The translations under genes and the position numbers were made by a program. Source: UMGS1322 sp900550765 (GTDB lineage: Bacteria; Bacillota; Clostridia; Christensenellales; QALW01). From it: a DNA stretch of 46,115 bases. The notes under the pieces are model-generated. The model saw only the letters and a program-made list of their open reading frames with translations, did not search any database and was not told where the DNA came from. The stretch covers positions 1 through 46,115 of the forward strand of contig CAUDEY010000015.1 in the NCBI GenBank assembly GCA_958448705.1, given 5' to 3'. Of the stretch, positions 7,763 through 15,439 are shown in pieces (the stretch's first letter is position 1; every line of letters starts with the position of its first letter).

Positions 7763-9112
7763 TTACGTTTTTTTACGTGACAGCAGTGTTACGCTTTCGA
7801 TGTGCTTGGTTTGACAGAACATATCCACAAAGGTAACGGGGGAGGCATGATAGCCGTATTCTGTAAGAATTTTGATATCTCTGGCTAATGTGGCAGGATT
7901 GCAGGAAACATAGATGATTTTTTGAATCGCTGCATCGGCAATGGTTTTTAGCAGTTCTTGCTCACAGCCTGCCCGCGGAGGATCTACCACTAAAATATCC
8001 GGGATTTGGTGTGCCTTTATGAGTTCCGGAAGAAGTTTTTCACAGGCGCCTACATAGAATTCTGCATTTGTAATACCGTTAAGCTCGGCGGATTCTTTTG
8101 CCGTTTCAATCGCTTCGGGAACGATTTCCACGCCGATTACTTTATGCGCTTTTTTTGCCAGCATCAGGCTCATAATGCCAATACCGCAGTAAGCATCAAA
8201 GACAGTTTCCTTCCCGGTAAGGGCGGCAAGTTCTGTTACATATGTATACAGCTTTTGTGCCTGTAAGGGATTGACTTGTAAAAAAGCCAGCGGCTTCAAA
8301 CGAAAGCGTATAGCGCAAAGTTCGTCCTCAATAAAGCTGTTCCCCCAAAGTACGTAGCATTCCTTACCTAAAATGATGTTTCCTTTTTGGGTGTTGATAT
8401 TTTGTATCAATGCTGTCATTTGGGGAAGTTCCTTATGCAGAATGTGGATAAAAAGCTCTGTTTTTATCAGCTTGCCGTTTGTTACTAAGATTACCATCAG
8501 TCCGTATTTACCTGTACGCACAATACAATGCCGCAGCGTGCCGTTGTGCGTAACCTCGTTATAAACGGAATTGCCGGAAGCTTTGATTGCTTTTTTTACC
8601 GCAGGAATGATGAGATTGCAATTTTCCTGCTGCAACATACAACGTTCGATCGAAACAAGCGTATGGCTGTGCGGGGAGAAAAAACCGAGAACAGGTTCTC
8701 CGGTCTTGTCTGTTCCAACGGGAAACTGTGCTTTATTGCGGTAATTCCAGACAGAATCTGCCGGAATGACCTGGCCACAGGTCAGTGCAAGACCCGAAAG
8801 CTTTTGCAGGTTTTTCAGTGCGGAGGAACTTTTAAGGGAAAGCTGAGCAAGGTATTCCAAATGCTGAAAATCGCATCCGCCGCAGCGGTAAAAATAAGGA
8901 CAGGGCGGAGAAACTCTGTCCTTGGAAGGAAGTAGTATCTGAAGAAGTTTTCCTACGGCATAATTTTTTGCTGTTTTGATGATCAGTGCTTTTATGGTTT
9001 CACCGGGAAGGGCATACGGAACAAAAATCACTTCTCCGTCCAACCGTCCGACACCGGCGCCATCACTGTTCAGTGCATCAATTGTTATGGTGTATGTTTC
9101 GTTCTTTTTCAT
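7763..9112 (-). CDS. rlmD: 23S rRNA (uracil-C5)-methyltransferase, RlmD/TrmA family
   Basis: A 449-residue SAM-dependent RNA methyltransferase. An N-terminal TRAM domain fills about residues 1-60. Cysteines C71, C77 and C80 (CPYFYRCGGC) belong to the iron-sulfur cluster motif. The SAM site FDAYCGIG and the catalytic region VVDPPRAGC with YVSCNPATLARD are in the C-terminal Rossmann domain; the nucleophile is the cysteine of SCNP. The family methylates U1939 or U747 of 23S rRNA, or both in Gram-positives (RlmCD), so the exact target is uncertain. The ATG has GGAG about eight bases upstream and its own consensus-like promoter. Confidence 0.9.
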   Translation of the reverse strand: MKKNETYTITIDALNSDGAGVGRLDGEVIFVPYALPGETIKALIIKTAKNYAVGKLLQILLPSKDRVSPPCPYFYRCGGCDFQHLEYLAQLSLKSSSALKNLQKLSGLALTCGQVIPADSVWNYRNKAQFPVGTDKTGEPVLGFFSPHSHTLVSIERCMLQQENCNLIIPAVKKAIKASGNSVYNEVTHNGTLRHCIVRTGKYGLMVILVTNGKLIKTELFIHILHKELPQMTALIQNINTQKGNIILGKECYVLWGNSFIEDELCAIRFRLKPLAFLQVNPLQAQKLYTYVTELAALTGKETVFDAYCGIGIMSLMLAKKAHKVIGVEIVPEAIETAKESAELNGITNAEFYVGACEKLLPELIKAHQIPDILVVDPPRAGCEQELLKTIADAAIQKIIYVSCNPATLARDIKILTEYGYHASPVTFVDMFCQTKHIESVTLLSRKKT

Positions 9113-9141
9113 GGATGTTTTCTCCGTTTATATTTATCAGT

Positions 9142-9170
9142 ATTATAAGGCATAGTGTGCTTTCGGTCAA
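9142..9170 (-). promoter_or_regulatory. Promoter of rlmD
   Basis: On the minus strand, TTGACC (9165-9170), a 17-base spacer and TATAAT (9142-9147), about 30 bases before the rlmD start codon. Near consensus. Confidence 0.8.
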
Positions 9171-9214
9171 TAATTTATGCTATGTAAATATTTTGTGAAG
9201 AAAAATATTTTTGC

Positions 9215-9242
9215 TTGAAAATATTGAGAGAAACTGTATAAT
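9215..9242 (+). promoter_or_regulatory. Promoter of the GH99/WbsX-like gene
   Basis: TTGAAA (9215-9220), a 16-base spacer and TATAAT (9237-9242), 38 bases before the ATG. AGAGGTAAG just before the start supplies the ribosome binding site. Confidence 0.75.
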
Positions 9243-9279
9243 AGTACTCGTATAAAATAATGATGCAGAGGTAAGAAAA

Positions 9280-10269
9280 ATGGAAAAAACATTAATCGGT
9301 GCTATTCGATGGGATGCTTGGGGAACGATTGATATCGGCCCGCAGGTGCGTGCGACGCTTTCACTGCAGCGGTTTCATTTCCGCCTTCCGTTTTATGCTG
9401 AAATTATAGGGAATGACAATGTTTTTATTCCGCCGTACAGTCAGGAGATTATCGATAAAGAAATCGCTTTGGCAAAAAATGCCGGTATTGATTATTGGGC
9501 GTTTTGCTGGTATAAGCATACTGTGGATGGCGGGTTAGATTCGGCACGGTTGCTGTACCAGACGAGCGAGCATAAAAATGACGTAAAATGGTGCCCGATT
9601 CTTTGTGTCGGCGGATTTGATTTTGATACGGATGGTCCGGTGCTGATTGAAGAGATGAAGCAGGAGAATTTCCAAAAGGTATGCGACGGCAGACCTTTGG
9701 TGTATATGTTCGGCGGTGATCGCAGGTTTGCGGATACACTGCGTAAGCTTTGTGCAGAGGGCGGCGTGAAGGATCCCTGTATTTATTATATGGGATGGGG
9801 AAATGTTTGGGAAACAGCCCGGCAAATTGGTGCTGACGGCGTCAGCTGCTATGCAAACGGCGCGGAGAACGGTGTATTGTATGCGGAACTTGCCAAAAGA
9901 GAGCGTAAGCGTTGGGATCATGACCGTGATGAGGGAAAAATGCCGGTGATTCCTACCGTTACTACGGGATGGGATAAACGTCCGAGATATTTTCATCCGG
10001 TTACCTGGGAGTTTAAATCTACCAATTCCTATCCTGCAAACTATACATACCAGGCAACTGATTCCGAAATTGCGCAGCAGTTGGAGGCTGCCGTAAAGTG
10101 GTGCAAAAGAAATGTGGAAAATTCTCCGGCAAATTCTGTGATTATTTATGCTTGGAATGAAAATGACGAAGGCGGCTGGATCATGCCGACATTAAAAGAA
10201 ATGGAAGATTACGGCCATCCTGTAAGACTGGATGCCATTAAAAAGATATTAAAAAAATGCAATAAATAA
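9280..10269 (+). CDS. GH99-like/WbsX-family protein
   Basis: A 329-residue cytosolic TIM-barrel-type protein. Two regions recall the GH99-like (WbsX) superfamily. The first is the EIALAKNAGIDYWAFCWY stretch near residues 62-79, where relatives have a strand ending in a Trp/Tyr-rich substrate wall. The second is the C-terminal IIYAWNENDEGGWIMPT near 287-303, matching the family's AWNEW-EG signature with its catalytic-site glutamate. Members act on, or were annotated as transferring, mannose-type sugars; the substrate here cannot be deduced. It lacks a signal peptide. It stands 16 bases before the export cluster and may share its transcript. Confidence 0.7.
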   Translation: MEKTLIGAIRWDAWGTIDIGPQVRATLSLQRFHFRLPFYAEIIGNDNVFIPPYSQEIIDKEIALAKNAGIDYWAFCWYKHTVDGGLDSARLLYQTSEHKNDVKWCPILCVGGFDFDTDGPVLIEEMKQENFQKVCDGRPLVYMFGGDRRFADTLRKLCAEGGVKDPCIYYMGWGNVWETARQIGADGVSCYANGAENGVLYAELAKRERKRWDHDRDEGKMPVIPTVTTGWDKRPRYFHPVTWEFKSTNSYPANYTYQATDSEIAQQLEAAVKWCKRNVENSPANSVIIYAWNENDEGGWIMPTLKEMEDYGHPVRLDAIKKILKKCNK

Positions 10270-10285
10270 GAGGGAGGCTACCGCT

Positions 10286-10900
10286 ATCAAAAAATTTATA
10301 AAATTTGTTGCGGCAGCAATGTCTTTGCTGTTTGCATTGATGATGGCAGGTTGTGCCGGATATGATGATTTTGCAAGTGTACTTCCTCCACAAAAAAGCT
10401 ATCCCGAAGCAGGGGAATATGAACAAACAACTGCAGTAAAAGGAACGCTGCAGATCAAAAAGTCTTTCCGGGGTAATTCTACCGGGGGTGTTTTATATCT
10501 CTTTGGGGATTTGGAGAGTTCCAATAGTTTTACTGTAGGCGAGCAGGGGTATGTCACATTTTATTATCAGAATCTGGAAATCACCTGGCCGGCGGAAATC
10601 ATCGAAAGTCCGGGAACGGGCCAGGGAACATACCGGGCGGCATATTCCACCGGAAATCAAGCCGATGTACCCAATCACTTTCCGGGGACGTTTTGGATAC
10701 TGATTAAAGAAATCCCTGATTGTATTATGCTCAACAAAAAGGCGGTTACAATCACCGGAATCGATAATACAGCGATCGTACATCTTTTAAATGATGACGG
10801 TACAATTGCAGATAAAGAGATTACTGTAGGAGATTCTAATACGGAATATTATGAAATAACCTCGGGCCTGAATGAGGGTGATAAGGTAATAATGGGGTAG
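10286..10900 (+). CDS. MacA/HlyD-like adaptor lipoprotein, probable ATC start
   Basis: The frame extends upstream of the first ATG (10319) to an ATC at 10286-10288, which lies eight bases after a strong AGGGAGG site (10271-10277). Using it gives a proper lipoprotein signal: a basic KKFIKF head, a hydrophobic stretch and a MAGC lipobox. The ATG at 10319 would cut off the basic head and has no Shine-Dalgarno. The mature part is beta-rich and ends ITSGLNEGDKVIMG, the closing pattern of RND/MacA-type periplasmic adaptor proteins, here in a Gram-positive setting. It is followed after three bases by the permease, so it is likely the extracellular adaptor of this exporter. The long helical hairpin of typical adaptors is absent. 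Confidence 0.75.
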   Translation: MKKFIKFVAAAMSLLFALMMAGCAGYDDFASVLPPQKSYPEAGEYEQTTAVKGTLQIKKSFRGNSTGGVLYLFGDLESSNSFTVGEQGYVTFYYQNLEITWPAEIIESPGTGQGTYRAAYSTGNQADVPNHFPGTFWILIKEIPDCIMLNKKAVTITGIDNTAIVHLLNDDGTIADKEITVGDSNTEYYEITSGLNEGDKVIMG

Positions 10901-10903
10901 AGT

Positions 10904-13702
10904 ATGATAAGATTGGCACTGAAAAAAATAATAAATAATAAATGGCTGATGCTTTCCCTCTTTTCCGGTATTCTTATTTCTGTTCTTATCGCCTGCACGA
11001 TTCCGATGTATTCAGCAGGAATTTCTCACCGTATGCTGGTGACGCATCTTGAAAATTACCAGAATGAATATGAGGTAAACCCTGCGGAGATCCGGATTTC
11101 CGGATCTTTGGCTGCGTTTAAACAGGAAACACATGAGGAAAACTTTCTTTACGGTACCGAATACTTTGAAAATTATATTTATAAAGATATCGGAATGCCG
11201 GCGATGGTGCAGAGCATTACGTTATCTACCGGTATTTTAAAGGCAAATGACGTTAGAGACCGTCAAAAACTGAATACAAAAAATATCTTTCTCCGCGCGA
11301 CAAATACGTACGAAAACGCTGTGGAACTGATAAGCGGCAGACTTCCTTCCGAAGAACTTGATGAGGACGGCTGCGTAGAAGTAATGATCAGCCGGGCGAC
11401 ACAGCAGCAACAGTTGCTGGCGCTGGGAACGATGCTTCAGGTCGCACAGAGCAGTGAAGATATTTTAACCGATTATAATGAAAATGTTTTAAAAGTAAAA
11501 ATCGTAGGCGTTTTTGATTACAGCAAAAATCCTTTAAATCCGATTGCCGAACAGGATACAGGAATGGAATTTTACTGTGATTATCATTTGTGTTATCGTG
11601 ATATTTTTTTAGAGCGCGGTTTTGTAACCAGAGCTACTTGGTATTATATCGGCGATTTTACGAAATTTGATTCTAATTCTATCGATCGTACTATCAGTGC
11701 GATAGAGAATTTGAACAAGAATGTAACGATGTGGGGGCTTGGGGAAAATGCCGCTACGGTAGTTCCGCCCGTTGAACAGTATAAGACCTATAAAAGCGAT
11801 ATAAAGTCAGTCAATGTGCTGTTGATTTTATTCTATGCGCCGATTATGATCTTAATTGTTTTTTTCATTTTTATGATTGCAAAGCTTGTGATTGAAAATG
11901 ATAAAAATGAAATTGCCATGCTGAATTCCCGGGGAGCTTCCCGGGGGCAGATCGTGCTGCTCTATTTGTGGCAGGGAGGCGCACTGGCTCTGATCAGTGT
12001 GCTTTTAGCACCGTTTATTGCGTTTGTTCTTTGTAATATTTTAGGTACAACTTCGGGCTTTCTTGAGTTTGCCCAAAGAGCGCCGATTAAGTTGATGCTC
12101 TCCTTTTCGGCGGTTATTTGCGGGATTTTGGCTGCGGTTTTAGCGGTTATTACGATGCTGGTACCGGTATACAGGGCATCTAAAATAGAAATTATCCAAT
12201 ATAAGCGTTCCAAATTAAAAGAACCGGTTGTGGTCAACATTGCCATGGCTTTGGTTGCAGTACTCCTTACGCTTATCAGCGCATATGCGTATTATGTATT
12301 GGTATATCAAGGCGAAGGGCTCATTACTTCCTCCGGCGGTGTACAGCCGTTAGCTTATTTGCTGCTGGTATCTTTCTTTGCAGCTGCTGCCCTGTTTTTT
12401 GTAATTTTATATCCTCTTGTTTTAAAATTACTTTTAAAAATGCGGGGAAAGCACTGGAAAGCCGCAAAATATTCGGCTTTTTCCAGAATTGCGCGCTTGC
12501 AGTCAAGAGAAAAATTTATTGTAGTATTTCTTGTTTTGACAATAGCGATCGGTGTTTTTTCTTCCATTTCCGCCCGTACGCTGAATAAAAATATAGATGA
12601 CAGTACGCTGTATCAATATCCCTGTGATTATATTGCGGATGTTACGTTTACAGCGGCCTCTGCGACGGAACAGATTAACAGACAATATTTTTTTGACGCG
12701 CTTGAAAATACGCAGGCAACAAAGGTCGTTACGGGAAATAAGCCGAGAATTAATACGCCGTACAGCACATCGATCACAGAGAATTTGTCGATGCTGGCAA
12801 TTGATCCTAAGGAATATGGCGAAATCGTATCCTGGCGGGATGATATTTTACCGAAACCACTGGCAGAATATTTATCGATGCTGCAAAACAATCCCAAAGG
12901 ATGTATTCTTTCCGAGAATGCAGCGGCAGCTCTGGGAAATGTAAAAACCGGAGATACGATTCACATTCGTCCGGACACGACGCTTCCGGCCGGAAATGTT
13001 GTATCCTGTACTGTTTTGGCTATTGTAGATGCCTGGCCGGCGTATTATCCGGAAATTACCTCGGAGAACGATGTGCAGCGTGATAATTATTTGGTAGTGC
13101 TGAATCTTGCGGAGGTAGAAAAGGTTGCGCCCAATCAGCCGTATCAGGTATGGATGAATACCGAACAGAATATCAGTGATATCAAGCAAATGGCTATTCC
13201 CTATTTTGCACGGCTCAGAAATATCTTGGATGGGAAGCAGGCAGCGTATCTTAGCCAAATCAACTCGGTGCGCCAGGCGACCAATGGTTCGCTGACACTG
13301 GGATTTATTGCAGTTTTAGCGGTATGTGCGATTGGCTTTGCAATTTACTGGGTGCTTTCTATCAAGGGCAGAAGCCTGCAGATCGGAACGATGCGGGCGC
13401 TGGGAATGCCCGTGCGTGATGTCTATGGAATGATTTTATGGGAACAGATTTTGCTGTGCCTGGCATCTGTGCTGCTGGGGCTTGGGATCGGTGTGGTTTC
13501 AGGGTATATGTTTGCGCCGCTTTTGCAGTCAGCATTTGGTTCGGCCGGACAGATGCCGCCGCTGCAGGTAAGTATTTACTTTGCCGATATTATTAAAATA
13601 TGTGTATTTATCCTATTGCTGATTGCTTCGGGGTTAGGCGTATCTCTTATCATGCTGAAGCGTATTAATGCGGCGTCAGCTATTAAACTGGGGGAGGAGT
13701 AA
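10904..13702 (+). CDS. FtsX/MacB-type ABC transporter permease
   Basis: A 932-residue permease with a duplicated architecture. A first membrane helix (about 17-37) is followed by a large extracellular domain to about 300. A group of helices at about 305-425 holds the FtsX domain with the motif NEIAMLNSRGASRGQI. Helices at about 445-510 and 538-555 are followed by a second extracellular domain (560-790). A second FtsX domain at about 795-930 contains LQIGTMRALGMPVRDV. Such proteins couple ATP hydrolysis to extraction or export of lipids, peptides or antibiotics rather than import. Its stop is one base before the start of the first ATPase, whose ribosome binding site lies inside this gene. Confidence 0.9.
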   Translation: MIRLALKKIINNKWLMLSLFSGILISVLIACTIPMYSAGISHRMLVTHLENYQNEYEVNPAEIRISGSLAAFKQETHEENFLYGTEYFENYIYKDIGMPAMVQSITLSTGILKANDVRDRQKLNTKNIFLRATNTYENAVELISGRLPSEELDEDGCVEVMISRATQQQQLLALGTMLQVAQSSEDILTDYNENVLKVKIVGVFDYSKNPLNPIAEQDTGMEFYCDYHLCYRDIFLERGFVTRATWYYIGDFTKFDSNSIDRTISAIENLNKNVTMWGLGENAATVVPPVEQYKTYKSDIKSVNVLLILFYAPIMILIVFFIFMIAKLVIENDKNEIAMLNSRGASRGQIVLLYLWQGGALALISVLLAPFIAFVLCNILGTTSGFLEFAQRAPIKLMLSFSAVICGILAAVLAVITMLVPVYRASKIEIIQYKRSKLKEPVVVNIAMALVAVLLTLISAYAYYVLVYQGEGLITSSGGVQPLAYLLLVSFFAAAALFFVILYPLVLKLLLKMRGKHWKAAKYSAFSRIARLQSREKFIVVFLVLTIAIGVFSSISARTLNKNIDDSTLYQYPCDYIADVTFTAASATEQINRQYFFDALENTQATKVVTGNKPRINTPYSTSITENLSMLAIDPKEYGEIVSWRDDILPKPLAEYLSMLQNNPKGCILSENAAAALGNVKTGDTIHIRPDTTLPAGNVVSCTVLAIVDAWPAYYPEITSENDVQRDNYLVVLNLAEVEKVAPNQPYQVWMNTEQNISDIKQMAIPYFARLRNILDGKQAAYLSQINSVRQATNGSLTLGFIAVLAVCAIGFAIYWVLSIKGRSLQIGTMRALGMPVRDVYGMILWEQILLCLASVLLGLGIGVVSGYMFAPLLQSAFGSAGQMPPLQVSIYFADIIKICVFILLLIASGLGVSLIMLKRINAASAIKLGEE

Positions 13703-13703
13703 G

Positions 13704-14396
13704 ATGGCAAGCATTATAAAAGGAGTAGATATCCATCGTGAATTTCCCTCAGGCGATACGGTTGTACAGGTGTTAAAGGGAATTAATGTAGAAATGGAAG
13801 AAAACGCTCTTACCATTTTAAAAGGCCGTTCCGGCAGCGGGAAAACTACTTTAATGAATATCCTGGGTACATTGGATAAACCGACTTCCGGAAGTATTTA
13901 TATTAACGATAAAGAGATTACGCAAATCTCACAAAATCATTGTGATGCGCTTCGCCGGCGATATATTTCCTTTGTATTTCAGTCTGTTGCCTTGGTGGGA
14001 ACAATGACAGCTTATGAAAATATAGAGTTTATGCTTCGAATTGCCGAACTTCCGATGGAGCGGGAACGGATTTTGCATTGTTTGGAATTGGTTGGTCTTG
14101 AGAATAGGGCGGATCATATGCCGTTTCAACTATCCGGCGGAGAACAGCAGCGGATTGCCATTGCAAGGGCGATCGTACATAAGCCGCGTATTATTTTTGC
14201 CGATGAGCCTACTGCGCAGTTAGACAGCCATACATCATATATTATTATGAAAGTTTTTCATCGATTGATTCAAGAAGAGGGCATGACCATTGTGATGACT
14301 ACACACGATCAGAATATGATGGAGCTTGCCGATCGGGTATATACTTTAGATGACGGAATTATAACCGATATAAAAGATAACAGGGGGGTGCGGTAA
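13704..14396 (+). CDS. ABC transporter ATP-binding protein (MacB/LolD type), first subunit
   Basis: A 230-residue ATPase. Walker A is GRSGSGKTT, the signature LSGGEQQR, Walker B IIFADEPT, and the switch histidine sits in TTHDQ, so it should be active. The ATG at 13704 has GGGGGAGGA just upstream; an out-of-family extension to 13668 is possible but overlaps the permease and lacks a site. It is followed after one base by a second ATPase, so the exporter probably uses an ATPase heterodimer with the single duplicated permease. Confidence 0.92.
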   Translation: MASIIKGVDIHREFPSGDTVVQVLKGINVEMEENALTILKGRSGSGKTTLMNILGTLDKPTSGSIYINDKEITQISQNHCDALRRRYISFVFQSVALVGTMTAYENIEFMLRIAELPMERERILHCLELVGLENRADHMPFQLSGGEQQRIAIARAIVHKPRIIFADEPTAQLDSHTSYIIMKVFHRLIQEEGMTIVMTTHDQNMMELADRVYTLDDGIITDIKDNRGVR

Positions 14397-14397
14397 G

Positions 14398-15288
14398 ATG
14401 GCGCCTATTGTAACCTGTGAAAATCTCGTGCGCATCTATAAAACAGATGAGACGGAAGTATTGGCTCTTCAGGGATTGGATTTAACCATTGAAGAAGGTG
14501 AGATTGTTGCCATTATTGGTGCCAGCGGCAGCGGAAAAAGTACGTTTTTAAATATTTTAGGCGGGCTGGACCGTCCTAGTGCCGGTAAGTTGTATGTGGA
14601 TGGTTTGGACATGATGAAGCTTACCAACCGGGAAATGCTCTTGTATAAAAGAAATAAAGTATCATTTATTTGGCAGAACAGTGCCAGGAATTTACTGCCG
14701 TATCTTACAGCGATGGAAAATATTGTGCTGCCGATGGAGATCGTAGGGAAAAAGCCGGATTATAAAAAAGCCGCAAGGCTGCTGGAGATGGTGGGAATTG
14801 CCGATAAAGCGGATTCCAAGTTGTTTACGCTTTCCGGCGGGGAACAGCAGCGGGTGGCGATTGCACTTTCCTTAGCAAACGAGCCGCGGATACTGCTGGC
14901 GGATGAGCCAACCGGTGCGGTAGATAACGCTACGGCAAATATGATATTGGATCTTTTTCGAACCATTAACAAAGAGCTGGGAATCACTGTTATCATTGTT
15001 ACCCATGATTTGAAACTTTCCGCGAAGGTGGATCGTGTAATCAAGATTCGGGATGGACGAACCAGTACAGAGTATCTTAAAATCAATAACGATGCTGCAG
15101 CTTTCGAAAATGTAAATTTTGGCCACACCGGTGCAGAGGCTACCCATCAGGAATATGTGGTAATTGATAGAGTTGGTCGGCTGCAGATTCCCGCGGAAAT
15201 GCTGGAGAGGGCGGGCATTCAAAATATGAGTCGTGTCCGACTGGAATTTGATAACGGGCGTATTGTTATTGTACCGTTTGAAAATTAA
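14398..15288 (+). CDS. ABC transporter ATP-binding protein with C-terminal AbrB/SpoVT-like domain
   Basis: A 296-residue protein. Residues 1-225 are a complete MacB/LolD-type ATPase: Walker A GASGSGKST at 41-49, signature LSGGEQQR from 145, Walker B ILLADEPT from 165 and H203. After a linker, residues 252-294 read as a swapped-hairpin AbrB/MazE/SpoVT module: EYVVIDRVGRLQIPAEML, then a helix, then RVRLEFDNGRIVIVP. That module normally dimerises and binds DNA. Here it may dimerise the subunit or let the transporter ATPase touch its own promoter; both are inference. It is the last gene of the cluster and is followed by a hairpin terminator. Confidence 0.85.
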   Translation: MAPIVTCENLVRIYKTDETEVLALQGLDLTIEEGEIVAIIGASGSGKSTFLNILGGLDRPSAGKLYVDGLDMMKLTNREMLLYKRNKVSFIWQNSARNLLPYLTAMENIVLPMEIVGKKPDYKKAARLLEMVGIADKADSKLFTLSGGEQQRVAIALSLANEPRILLADEPTGAVDNATANMILDLFRTINKELGITVIIVTHDLKLSAKVDRVIKIRDGRTSTEYLKINNDAAAFENVNFGHTGAEATHQEYVVIDRVGRLQIPAEMLERAGIQNMSRVRLEFDNGRIVIVPFEN

Positions 15289-15335
15289 ATATGCTAAGTT
15301 TTAGTTTGGATGTTTATAAAAGATATTGTTTTTAA

Positions 15336-15395
15336 GCAGAAAAAAATCTCCCGTACGATTGATCTCATTCAGCCGTAAGAGAGATTTTTTTTTGC
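15336..15395 (+). terminator. Bidirectional terminator after the ABC cluster
   Basis: Arms 15336-15350 and 15381-15395 pair over 15 bases with one G-T wobble and contain runs of A and T. The loop is 30 bases and partly self-complementary. It lies 47 bases after the plus-strand ATPase gene and 44 bases from the stop of the converging sulfatase gene. Confidence 0.7.
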
Positions 15396-15439
15396 AGTTT
15401 TAGAGGACAGATGCTTTGAAAGTTTGTTTCAGGAAAATA

